NCBI GenBank assembly: GCA_964616405.1
Contig: CAZTRE010000007.1
Coordinates: 1 to 44,903, forward strand
DNA length: 44,903 bases
Direction: 5' to 3'
DNA from: JAEDES01 sp964616405
GTDB taxonomy: Bacteria; Bacillota_I; Bacilli_A; RF39; UBA660
In this document: positions 25,198 to 33,012 of the stretch, piece after piece
How the letters are laid out: each line of letters opens with the position of its first letter
Position numbering within the stretch: position 1 is the stretch's first letter
Made by a program: the position numbers and the translations under genes
The notes under the pieces: model-generated
Told to the model about the DNA's origin: nothing
The model's database searches: none
Seen by the model: only the letters and a program-made list of their open reading frames with translations

Positions 25198-26058
25198 ATG
25201 TTAAAAGCAAAACCTTTTGTTAAATGGGCTGGAGGAAAAAGACAAATTATTGATAAATTACTTAAATTAGTACCAACAGAATACAATACTTATTACGAAC
25301 CATTCGTAGGTGGAGGAGCATTATTATTTGAATTATCTCCTAAAAATGCCGTTATTAACGATTCTAATTCAGAATTAATGAATGTTTATAAATTAATATC
25401 TACAGATGAAGGTTATGAAGAAGTTGTAAAATTACTTAATAACTATGAAAAAAAACATAATGAAAAATTCTATTATTCCATTAGAAATCTTGATAAAGAT
25501 AAAAAGAAATTTGCTAAATTATCTCCAGCGGAACACGCAGCTCGTACAATTTATTTAAATAAAACGTGTTTTAATGGACTTTACCGTGTAAATAGTAAGG
25601 GTGAATTTAATGTACCTTTTAATAAGAAGTTAAAGGTCAATACTTATGATAGTCAAAATATGATTTTAGCTTATGTTTATTTCCAATCTAATAATATTAA
25701 GATGTTAAATACTGATTTTGAAGAAGCTGTTAAAGATGCTAAAAAAGGTGATTTTATTTATTTTGATCCTCCATATGACTCAGAAAATGAAACAACATTT
25801 AATAGTTATACTGAATCAGGCTTTAGTAAAGATGAACAAAGAAGATTAGCTAAAGTATATAAGGACTTAGCTGATAGAGGTTGCTATGTTATGCTATCAA
25901 ATCACAATACAACACTTATTAATGAACTATATAAAGATTATAATATCCACTTAATTACTGCCAAAAGAAATATTAATTCTAAAGGAGAAAAACGTGGAAA
26001 AGTAGAAGAAGTAATTATTACCAACTACAAAGTTGATTTAACCTTAGAAGATGAGTAA
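25198..26058 (+). CDS. dam: Dam-like N6-adenine DNA methyltransferase (D12 class)
   Basis: 286 aa. SAM-binding FVKWAGGKRQ at the N-terminus and YYEPFVGGGALLFEL (motif I), with catalytic DPPY at 190-193. FDPPYDSENETTFNSYT matches the alpha-class Dam/M.DpnII group, whose members usually methylate A in GATC; the target here is inferred. No endonuclease gene is adjacent, so this looks like an orphan methylase with regulatory or replication roles, or the survivor of a restriction system. ATG 25198 follows AGGAGGAAT. Own promoter and terminator. Confidence 0.9.
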   Translation: MLKAKPFVKWAGGKRQIIDKLLKLVPTEYNTYYEPFVGGGALLFELSPKNAVINDSNSELMNVYKLISTDEGYEEVVKLLNNYEKKHNEKFYYSIRNLDKDKKKFAKLSPAEHAARTIYLNKTCFNGLYRVNSKGEFNVPFNKKLKVNTYDSQNMILAYVYFQSNNIKMLNTDFEEAVKDAKKGDFIYFDPPYDSENETTFNSYTESGFSKDEQRRLAKVYKDLADRGCYVMLSNHNTTLINELYKDYNIHLITAKRNINSKGEKRGKVEEVIITNYKVDLTLEDE

Positions 26059-26076
26059 TCTAATCAAATATCGTAT

Positions 26077-26103
26077 CAAAAGGCCTTAGGCCTTGTTTTT
26101 TTT
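26077..26103 (+). terminator. Rho-independent terminator of the methylase gene
   Basis: AAGGCC / GGCCTT stem (26080-26085 with 26089-26094), loop TTA, then G and eight T. The T run overlaps the -35 region of the ackA promoter. Confidence 0.85.
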
Positions 26104-26121
26104 ATTAAAATGTGCTATAAT
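26093..26121 (+). promoter_or_regulatory. Promoter of ackA (extended -10)
   Basis: TATAAT at 26116-26121 preceded by TGC (extended -10); TTGTTT at 26093-26098 with 17-bp spacer, formed from the terminator tail of the preceding gene. Confidence 0.7.
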
Positions 26122-26153
26122 ATCTACCAAACATTTATTGGGGGGTAAAATTT

Positions 26154-27392
26154 ATGAGCAAAGATAAAGTTTTAGTAATTAATGGAGGAAGTTCATCTCT
26201 AAAATCTGGTTTATATGAAATGCCAGAAGGAAAAGCAATCGTTAATATTAACATTGAAAGGATTGGCTTGCCTGATAGTGACTACGTTATAAAGACCAAG
26301 TCAGGCAAAGAAAAAAAAGAAAGAAAAATAGAAAATCATAAAGAAGCTGTAGATATAGTACTACAAGAGTTAAAAAGTAATCATTTTATCCAAGATGAAA
26401 ATGAAATCGTTGGTGTTGGGCATCGTGTTTTACATGGTGGTGAATTTTATAATAAGTCTGTTATTATTGATGAAGGTACTTTAAACAAAATTAAAGAATT
26501 AACCAAATTAGGTCCACTACATCATCCAGGAGAAATAGCCGGAATTGAAAGTATATCAACAGATATGCCTGATGTTCCACAAGTGGCTGTTTTTGATACA
26601 GCCTTTCATCAAACCATGCCACAAGAAAATTATATGTATCCAGTTCCATATTCTTGGTATAAAGAAAATGGTGTTAGAAAATATGGTTTTCATGGAACTA
26701 GTCATAGATTTATTACAGAAACTATGCAAGATTACTTTCAAAGAGACAATGTCAATTTAATTGTTTGTCATATTGGTAGTGGTGCAAGTATTTCTTGTAT
26801 TAAAGATGGTAAGTGTATAGATACTTCAATGGGATTAACACCACTACCAGGATTAATGATGGGTACTCGTTCAGGAGATATTGATCCGTCAATTATTGAA
26901 TATATGTGTGAAGAAAAAGGTTTAATACCAGATGAAGTTATTTCGATATTGAATAATGAAAGTGGACTACTTGGAATTGCCGGTGTTAGTGATCAAAGAG
27001 ATTTAGAAAAATTAGCAGAAAATGGTAATGAAAAAGCTAAACTTGCCTTAGAAATGCAAAAAAAACCAGTAGTAAAATATCTTGCCGACTATTATTTTGA
27101 ATTAGGTGGCGATGTTGATGCCATTATATTTACAGCTGGTATTGGAGAAAACTCTGCCGGATTTAGAGAAGGTATAGTAAACGCAATTTCAGGTGCAATG
27201 AATATAGAACTTAATAAAGAAGTAAATGATAATATAGCAAGTTTTAAAGATAATCATAGCGGTATCATTAGTACTCCTGCTTCAGCTATTCCAGTAATGG
27301 TAATTCCAACTGATGAAGAAGCGGTCATTGCTAAAGATACATTTAACTTATGTAATAAAACAGCAAAAAAATTAGTTAAAGAAAATAAATAA
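26154..27392 (+). CDS. ackA: Acetate kinase
   Basis: 412 aa; interconverts acetyl phosphate + ADP and acetate + ATP, usually the ATP-yielding last step of acetate fermentation. N-terminal phosphate motif VLVINGGSSSLKS, VGHRVLHGG, VAVFDTAFHQTMP, KYGFHGTSH, a middle CHIGSGAS and GLMMGTRSGDIDP, and near the end FTAGIGENS are all diagnostic. ATG 26154 follows TTGGGGGGT. No pta is adjacent. The two unknown genes downstream start 32 bases later and may share its transcript, since no terminator intervenes. Confidence 0.97.
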   Translation: MSKDKVLVINGGSSSLKSGLYEMPEGKAIVNINIERIGLPDSDYVIKTKSGKEKKERKIENHKEAVDIVLQELKSNHFIQDENEIVGVGHRVLHGGEFYNKSVIIDEGTLNKIKELTKLGPLHHPGEIAGIESISTDMPDVPQVAVFDTAFHQTMPQENYMYPVPYSWYKENGVRKYGFHGTSHRFITETMQDYFQRDNVNLIVCHIGSGASISCIKDGKCIDTSMGLTPLPGLMMGTRSGDIDPSIIEYMCEEKGLIPDEVISILNNESGLLGIAGVSDQRDLEKLAENGNEKAKLALEMQKKPVVKYLADYYFELGGDVDAIIFTAGIGENSAGFREGIVNAISGAMNIELNKEVNDNIASFKDNHSGIISTPASAIPVMVIPTDEEAVIAKDTFNLCNKTAKKLVKENK

Positions 27393-27424
27393 AAATATAA
27401 GAATATAAGAATAGAGGGGATTAT

Positions 27425-28084
27425 ATGGAAAAAGTAAAAACAATAGAAATATTACCAAAATTTGTTGAATATAGTGGAAGAACTTTTAATGTAAAAAATA
27501 TAGCATATCCTAATCATGCTGAAACATATCATTTTGGGAAATTTATTGAATCAACACATGATCATGATGGAAATTCGGATTATAATGAAGAAAATGGTGT
27601 AAATATATATCAAGATGAACAAAATCCACGAATTGGTTATCGTATTTATAAAGGCTTACCACTTTTTTTAGATGACTTTTTCTTTTATGGTGGTTTAGGT
27701 GATCCAGAAATTGTTGAAGAATTGATTAAAAGACAACCAAATGTCAAACTAACGGACTTCCCAACTGGTATAGTTTCAATTAACAAACATCCCGTTGGAC
27801 AAGAAATTCCATTTTATCCTGACCATCAAAGCTTAAGAGAATTTAGTCATAGCATTGCTGATACTGAAGGAAGAGGAACTATCCTTTCTGAAGCTTATTT
27901 AAATATACTATTATCATTGCAAGAATTAGAAGAAAANNNNNNNNNNNNNNNNNNNNNNNNNNNNNNNNNNNNNNNNNNNNNNNNNNNNNNNNNNNNNNNN
28001 NNNNNNNNNNNNNNNNNNNNNNNNNNNNNNNNNNNNGATGCCATTGAAAAAGTATTAACAATGGGGCAAAAAACAAAAGAATAG
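27425..28084 (+). CDS. Hypothetical protein interrupted by an assembly gap
   Basis: ATG 27425 follows GAGGGGAT. The readable N-terminal part is about 170 residues (to 27936), then 100 N, then a 15-residue end (DAIEKVLTMGQKTKE). The true length is unknown because the gap size is a placeholder; the frame happens to continue. Not recognised. Features seen: a His/Tyr-rich stretch (NHAETYHFGKF, STHDHDGN), an acidic DYNEENG segment, and FPTGIVSINKHPVGQEIPFYPDH. No membrane helix or signal peptide. It lies between ackA and the 28101 gene and probably forms an operon with the latter (16-base spacing). Confidence 0.6.
   Translation: MEKVKTIEILPKFVEYSGRTFNVKNIAYPNHAETYHFGKFIESTHDHDGNSDYNEENGVNIYQDEQNPRIGYRIYKGLPLFLDDFFFYGGLGDPEIVEELIKRQPNVKLTDFPTGIVSINKHPVGQEIPFYPDHQSLREFSHSIADTEGRGTILSEAYLNILLSLQELEEXXXXXXXXXXXXXXXXXXXXXXXXXXXXXXXXXXDAIEKVLTMGQKTKE
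27937..28036. other. Assembly gap of 100 N (genuine)
   Basis: 100 N within the 27425 gene. Unlike the first gap, the flanks share no visible overlap, so real sequence of unknown length is missing. Confidence 0.9.
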
Positions 28085-28100
28085 AAATGAAGGGAACATT

Positions 28101-28802
28101 ATGACAAAGAAAAAAGCAGTAGAAGAAAAATATATTTCAGAATATATTAAGGATATGTTAAGTGATTATAGATCACAAGATGTTGTGGTGGATAAAGCAA
28201 AATATCATCACAATGCAGCATATGAAAAAGCACCACTTATTTGTAAACATGGAATATTAACAATTGAAGATTTAAATAAACAAGGCCTTAGACATGATAC
28301 CACCGAGCAACTAAAAGTTCTAGATGATATGACTTCTCATGCTAATGGAATAAGCAATGTTTCACTCTCGGTAGCTGGTTTAGATGACCTTTATCGTGAT
28401 GAATTTGAATGGGAGCCGTTTGGGCCTCAAAATGTCGACTTTTTAGTAAGTAGCGATATAAAAGATGTTGGTAGACATAGTGTACATTATGGTAACGAAT
28501 TTTTAGTACGCCGAAGTGTTCCACTTGATCAATTACGCGCTGTTGATATCAGATTATTAGAATTACTTGCGCAGGCCGAAATTAAAGATAAATCTAGGTT
28601 TACTCCTACTATGGAAAAAGTAGTAGATAATTACAATAATTTAATAGAAACTGCAAAAGCTATGAAAGAAGTTGGTTTAGATATTCCATTAAGGCAGATG
28701 CAACAAGGTCAATACACTGGATTATGTATGGAAACATCTCAAGGACCGGCTATGGATATAGATAAGGTAGCAGCAGCTCCTAAAATATTTGTTAAAAAAT
28801 AA
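28101..28802 (+). CDS. Hypothetical protein, possible ADP-ribosyltransferase-like fold
   Basis: 233 aa. ATG 28101 follows GAAGGGAAC. Not firmly recognised. The order of elements is suggestive: KYHHNAAYEKAPLICKHGIL (His strand then a helix ending 'hGIL'), ISNVSLSVAG, FGPQNVDFLVSS, then HYGNEFLVRRSVPLDQLRAV, where E-F-L-V before a 'VP...I/L' turn resembles the Glu strand of ART-like enzymes. If correct this is the third such gene in the window and the only one with a plausible Glu. No membrane helix. Paired with the gap-interrupted gene before it; a terminator follows. Confidence 0.6.
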   Translation: MTKKKAVEEKYISEYIKDMLSDYRSQDVVVDKAKYHHNAAYEKAPLICKHGILTIEDLNKQGLRHDTTEQLKVLDDMTSHANGISNVSLSVAGLDDLYRDEFEWEPFGPQNVDFLVSSDIKDVGRHSVHYGNEFLVRRSVPLDQLRAVDIRLLELLAQAEIKDKSRFTPTMEKVVDNYNNLIETAKAMKEVGLDIPLRQMQQGQYTGLCMETSQGPAMDIDKVAAAPKIFVKK

Positions 28803-28831
28803 AAATATATTTTTTATAAGTTAAATATAAG

Positions 28832-28853
28832 AAGACTAGTATTAGTCTTTTTT
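28832..28853 (+). terminator. Rho-independent terminator
   Basis: Perfect 7-bp stem AAGACTA / TAGTCTT (28832-28838 with 28843-28849), loop GTAT, T tail. Confidence 0.85.
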
Positions 28854-28891
28854 CTTTTGTCTTTACATAAATCATTATAAAGAGGTGAACT

Positions 28892-29953
28892 ATGTTTTTT
28901 AAAAAGATTGATGAACGTATTAAAGTTATTTTTATAATTATTTTATTATTATTTATTTTAATAATAGGTAGGGTATTTTATATTCAAATATTTGATTATG
29001 ATAAACTAAATAGCTATGCTAAAGATTTATGGAGTAGGGATTTACCCATCGAAGGGGATAGAGGCCTAATATTAGATAGAAATGGTGTTGTATTAGCTGA
29101 TAATTTAACTACTACTAGCCTAGTTTTAGTTCCAGCTCAAATAAAAGATAAAGAACTTACAACAACAAAATTAGCTGAGATATTAAATGTTGATTATGAT
29201 GATATGAAAGAACATGTCTATAAACAAACATCTATTGAAAGAGTCCATCCAGAAGGAAGAAGACTACCTTATGATGTTGCTGAGAAGATAACGGATTTAA
29301 ATATGGATGGAGTTTACTTGGTAAAAGAGGCTAAACGTTACTATCCCTATGGCAATCTCTTATCTCATTCATTAGGTTACGTTGGCATTGATAATCAAGG
29401 ACTATCAGGATTAGAATTACAATATGATGATTATTTAAAAGGTGAAAGTGGAGCTATTAAATACTTTTCTGATGCTAAAGGAAACAAACTTAATTTATCA
29501 GATATTTATGTAGAACCTCAAAGTGGAATGAATATTAATCTAACAATTGATATCAATATTCAACAAGCGATTGAAAGAGAATTAAATAATATTGTTGATA
29601 TGTTTTCTCCAGATAATGCCTTAGCCATAGTAATGAATCCTAAAACAGGAGAAATTCTTGGAATGGGATCAAGACCCGACTATGATCCAAATAATTATAA
29701 GAATTATTCCCAAGAAGTACTTAGTCGTAACTTACCAATTTGGTCATCTTATGAGCCTGGATCAACTTTTAAAGTTGTCACAATGGCTAGTGCTGTTGAA
29801 GAAAAAGTTATTGATTTAGAAAAGGATACTTTTTATGATACCGGTAGCGTTAACGTAGAAGGTTCGGTATTAAGATGTTGGAAAGCCGGTGGACATGGTC
29901 ACCAAACCTTTATGCAGGTCTTACAAAACTCTTGTAACCTAGCGGTAAACTAA
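28892..29953 (+). pseudogene. Class B penicillin-binding protein, truncated after the SxN motif
   Basis: 353 aa from ATG 28892 (AAAGAGGTGA upstream). N-terminal membrane helix, dimerisation domain (DRGLILDRNGVVLADN, RYYPYGNLLSHSLGYVG), and the first half of the transpeptidase domain: STFK with S291 and SCN at 347-349. It then stops at TAA, four residues after the SxN motif. The KTG motif and about 250 C-terminal residues expected for the family are missing, and no continuation is found in any frame of the next 226 bases. A working transpeptidase is therefore unlikely. The break marks the left edge of the polysaccharide island or a misjoin. It resembles the intact PBP at 14454 in plan but differs in sequence. 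Confidence 0.85.
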
Positions 29954-30119
29954 GAGATACTTTTAAATGAATCAAAAACTAATAAAGTAAAGTATATGTA
30001 CACTATAATTTAAAATTGTAAAATTCCCACAAATTTATTGCTAATTTGATAAATTGATAATATAATTAGTACGATTTACAAATATTGAATGGTAAAATCT
30101 AGTACAATTTATGATTTGA
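29954..30119. other. Junction region between the broken PBP gene and the polysaccharide operon
   Basis: Very AT-rich and without an open frame. It holds no piece of the missing PBP end. Two similar blocks, TAGTACGATTTACAA (30067-30081) and TAGTACAATTTATGA (30100-30114), start 33 bases apart, about three helical turns, just upstream of the operon promoter, and could be a regulator's paired site. Confidence 0.5.
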
Positions 30120-30148
30120 TTGACTATTATTATGAATTATGTTATAAT
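30120..30148 (+). promoter_or_regulatory. Promoter of the exopolysaccharide operon
   Basis: TTGACT at 30120-30125 and consensus TATAAT at 30143-30148 with a 17-bp spacer, 31 bases before the first gene. Confidence 0.8.
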
Positions 30149-30179
30149 AATGCCGATTTTGAAGTAAGGGGTAATATTT

Positions 30180-30848
30180 ATGGAAGAAATTGATTTAAAA
30201 GAAGTATATAGTTATTATAAGTCAAAAATATTTTTAATTTTAATGACTATAAATATCGTTTTAATTGTTGGCAACATTTATACAACATTTATAAGAGTAC
30301 CAATGTATCAAAGTAATACAACTATAGTTTTGGTAAATGATCAAAAAAGAGAGTATAGTCAAACAGATCAACAATTAAACAAAAATTTAATAGGAACATA
30401 TAGTCACATAGTGAAAAGCAGGAAAGTTCTTTCTAAAGTAATCGAAAATTTAGATCTTGCTACTGATACTGATACACTAGCTAATAATATTTCGGTATCC
30501 GCAATCGAAGGTACTGAAATTATTAAAATAGTAGTTAATAACCAAGATGCCAATCAGGCAAAAGAAATAACTGACGAGGCAGCTAAAATTTTCACGGCAG
30601 AAATAAAAAGGCTTTATAATCTAGAAAATATAGAGGTTTTAGATAAAGCGGTTGTATCAACCAGTGCTTACAATGTTAATTTTGTTAAAGATAATGCTAT
30701 ATTTGCATTGGTAGGAATAGTGCTATCATGTACAGTAGTATTTGTTATGTACTATTTTGATACCACTATAAAATCGAGTGAAATAGTTGAAGAAAAATTA
30801 GGTTTAACAATACTAGGTGTTGTACCTTGTGAAAGTAGGGATAAGTAG
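30180..30848 (+). CDS. Wzz/CpsC-type chain-length determinant, BY-kinase adaptor
   Basis: 222 aa. Two membrane helices (about residues 17-37 and 170-190) flank an external helical domain, and a short cytoplasmic end (STIKSSEIVEEKLGLTILGVVP) follows; this is the CpsC/CapA/YveK plan. In Firmicutes the adaptor's C-terminal tail activates the separate tyrosine kinase encoded next, and the pair controls polysaccharide chain length and export. ATG 30180 follows AAGGGGTAAT. Its stop is one base before the kinase start. Confidence 0.9.
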   Translation: MEEIDLKEVYSYYKSKIFLILMTINIVLIVGNIYTTFIRVPMYQSNTTIVLVNDQKREYSQTDQQLNKNLIGTYSHIVKSRKVLSKVIENLDLATDTDTLANNISVSAIEGTEIIKIVVNNQDANQAKEITDEAAKIFTAEIKRLYNLENIEVLDKAVVSTSAYNVNFVKDNAIFALVGIVLSCTVVFVMYYFDTTIKSSEIVEEKLGLTILGVVPCESRDK

Positions 30849-30849
30849 T

Positions 30850-31554
30850 ATGGCAAAAGAAATAGTAATTAATGAACGACCAAAATCAATGTTTTCTGAA
30901 GCTATCAAAACAATTCGCACGAATTTAGCTTTTTCAACGCTAGATGAAAATATGAAAATGATTTTAATAACCTCAGCACAAGCAGGAGATGGAAAAAGTT
31001 TTATCTCAGCCAATTTAGCAGCAGCTTATGCCCAAGAAGGAAAAAGAGTCTTGATAATTGATTGTGATTTAAGAAAAGGTAGACAGCACGAAATTTTTTG
31101 TGTTATGAATTCTCCAAGAAGAGGTTATTCAAATCTCATTTTAAAGTATAGCGAAGATACAAGACTAAGAAGTTATATTTTTACAACAACAAATAAAAAT
31201 ATTGACTTATTACCGACAGGGCCAACTCCACCTAATCCAGTAGAGTTACTAGGATCAGAAAATAATAAACAATTATTAGAGACCCTTAAAGAACAATATG
31301 ATATTATCATACTAGACTGTCCACCAGTATTAGGACTTAGTGATACATTAATTATGACTAAATATAGTGATGCAAATATTATTGTTGCTTCTAATAAAAA
31401 AACTAAGTTTGAAAATTTAGAGAGAACTAAAAAATCCCTTGAACAAGTAAATGCTAAAATTGCCGGTGTAATAATCAATAGAGCATCTGTTAAAGATAAT
31501 AGTTACTATAGTTATTATTCAAACGATTACTATAGAAATGAGTCAGATGACTAA
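30850..31554 (+). CDS. CpsD/CapB-type tyrosine-protein kinase (BY-kinase)
   Basis: 234 aa. ATG 30850 is chosen; the frame is open upstream but inside the preceding gene. Walker A AQAGDGKS (43-50), Walker A' IIDCDLRKGR (69-78) and Walker B IIILDCPP are BY-kinase motifs. The C-terminus carries the autophosphorylation cluster, YYSYYSNDYYRN. Works with the adaptor before it, and the phosphatase after it resets the cluster. The last base of its stop is the first base of the phosphatase ATG. Confidence 0.93.
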   Translation: MAKEIVINERPKSMFSEAIKTIRTNLAFSTLDENMKMILITSAQAGDGKSFISANLAAAYAQEGKRVLIIDCDLRKGRQHEIFCVMNSPRRGYSNLILKYSEDTRLRSYIFTTTNKNIDLLPTGPTPPNPVELLGSENNKQLLETLKEQYDIIILDCPPVLGLSDTLIMTKYSDANIIVASNKKTKFENLERTKKSLEQVNAKIAGVIINRASVKDNSYYSYYSNDYYRNESDD

Positions 31555-32306
31555 TGAAAGACTTACATTCTCACTTGCTATACGGAATAGATGATGGTTG
31601 TAAAACCATAGAAGAAAGTATAGCTATAATTAAACAAGCAAGCAAAGAAGGAGTTACAGACATAATGCTAACTCCACATTATATTAAACATAGTGACTAT
31701 AACTGTTGTAATAAAGATAAAAAAGAACTATTTGATAAGTTAGTAGCAGAAGTAGAAAAAGAAAAAATAAACATTAATCTATATTTAGGAAATGAAGTAT
31801 ACATTACAGAAGACTTTATAAAATTAATGTTACAAAAAGAGATAACTACTTTAAATAACTCAAAATATTTATTATTAGAATTTTCCCTTAATAATATGCA
31901 TTATAATGCTAAAAAATTAATTTATAGTCTAATAACAAATGGTTGTGTACCAATAATAGCTCACCCAGAAAGATATAGAATTTTTCAAAGACATCCGGAA
32001 CATCTAGAAGAATATTTAAGAATGGGGGTTCTACTTCAAGGAAACTATAAAAGTCTCTTTGGAAAATATGGAAAAGATGCAAAAAAATCATTAAAATTAT
32101 TTTTAGAAAATGATTGGATTACCTTTCTTGGAAGTGATAATCACCATGAAAAAAATTACGATTTAAAAAAGCTTAAAAGAAAATTAAAAAGTATTATTAA
32201 AGATGACGAGAAAATAGAAGATTTATTAAGCAACAACTTTGATAAAGTAATAAATGATCAAGAAATAGGTATTAAAAGATATAAAAGTATTGAAGAAGTA
32301 AAATAA
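31554..32306 (+). CDS. CpsB/YwqE-type protein-tyrosine phosphatase (PHP family)
   Basis: 250 aa. Metal-binding PHP motifs: DLHSHLLYGIDDG at the N-terminus, LTPHYIKHS, GNEVY, IAHPERYR and GSDNHH near residue 200. This manganese-dependent phosphatase class dephosphorylates the BY-kinase tyrosine cluster. It follows the kinase with a one-base overlap (TAATG), the usual adaptor-kinase-phosphatase trio. Confidence 0.92.
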   Translation: MKDLHSHLLYGIDDGCKTIEESIAIIKQASKEGVTDIMLTPHYIKHSDYNCCNKDKKELFDKLVAEVEKEKININLYLGNEVYITEDFIKLMLQKEITTLNNSKYLLLEFSLNNMHYNAKKLIYSLITNGCVPIIAHPERYRIFQRHPEHLEEYLRMGVLLQGNYKSLFGKYGKDAKKSLKLFLENDWITFLGSDNHHEKNYDLKKLKRKLKSIIKDDEKIEDLLSNNFDKVINDQEIGIKRYKSIEEVK

Positions 32307-32340
32307 ATAAAGAAAGTAAAAAGAAGTAAGAGGTAGAGGT

Positions 32341-33000
32341 ATGTATAAGTATTTAAAAAGAACACTAGATTTAATAATAGCGATAATATTACTAATTATA
32401 TTTTTAATTCCAATGACAATTATCGGTATCATAATAAAATTAGATAGTAAAGGCCCGATGTTATTTAAACAAGTAAGAACAGGCAAAGATGGAAAAGAGT
32501 TTTATCTATATAAATTTAGAAGTATGGCTATAGATAACGATGTTCACGACTTTAGTGAACAAGATAGACATACTAAGGTTGGTACAGTAATTAGAAAGCT
32601 AAGTTTAGATGAATTACCACAAATAATTAATATTCTTAAAGGTGAAATGTCATTTATCGGACCAAGACCATGGATTCCAGACTATTACGAAAGTATGAAT
32701 GAAATACAAAGACATCGTTGTGATGTCTTACCAGGTATCACAGGACTTGCTCAAGCAAAAGGAAGAAATGGTATTTCAATTTTAAAAAAGATTAATTATG
32801 ATTTAGAGTATGTAGAAAATTATTCATTACTAGAAGATATCAAAATAATCTTTCTAACAGTAAAAACTGTTCTTTCAAAAGAAGGTGCTGATGCTGGTAA
32901 AAGTACAATTCAAACAGAACTTACAACATTAAAAACCCAAGAATTAAATACTAAAGAAATTAACAAGGCGTATGAGCAAGAACTAAATCAAATAGCATAG
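32341..33000 (+). CDS. Priming sugar transferase (undecaprenyl-phosphate glycosyl-1-phosphate transferase)
   Basis: 219 aa. One N-terminal membrane hairpin (LIIAIILLIIFLIPMTIIGI) then the catalytic domain with KFRSM, KLSLDELPQIINIL and MSFIGPRPW, the hallmarks of the bacterial sugar transferase family (WcaJ/EpsL-type short form). It transfers a sugar phosphate to undecaprenyl phosphate and starts the repeat unit; the sugar cannot be read from sequence. The C-terminal about 35 residues (from STIQTELTT) are an extra polar tail. ATG 32341 follows AGAGGTAGAGGT. Confidence 0.93.
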   Translation: MYKYLKRTLDLIIAIILLIIFLIPMTIIGIIIKLDSKGPMLFKQVRTGKDGKEFYLYKFRSMAIDNDVHDFSEQDRHTKVGTVIRKLSLDELPQIINILKGEMSFIGPRPWIPDYYESMNEIQRHRCDVLPGITGLAQAKGRNGISILKKINYDLEYVENYSLLEDIKIIFLTVKTVLSKEGADAGKSTIQTELTTLKTQELNTKEINKAYEQELNQIA

Positions 33001-33012
33001 GGGGAGTAGATT

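Noticed and set aside
25198..26058. Methylase considered as part of an adjacent restriction-modification system.
   Set aside because: Neighbours are an ABC exporter and acetate kinase, with terminators on both sides of the methylase; no nuclease gene nearby.
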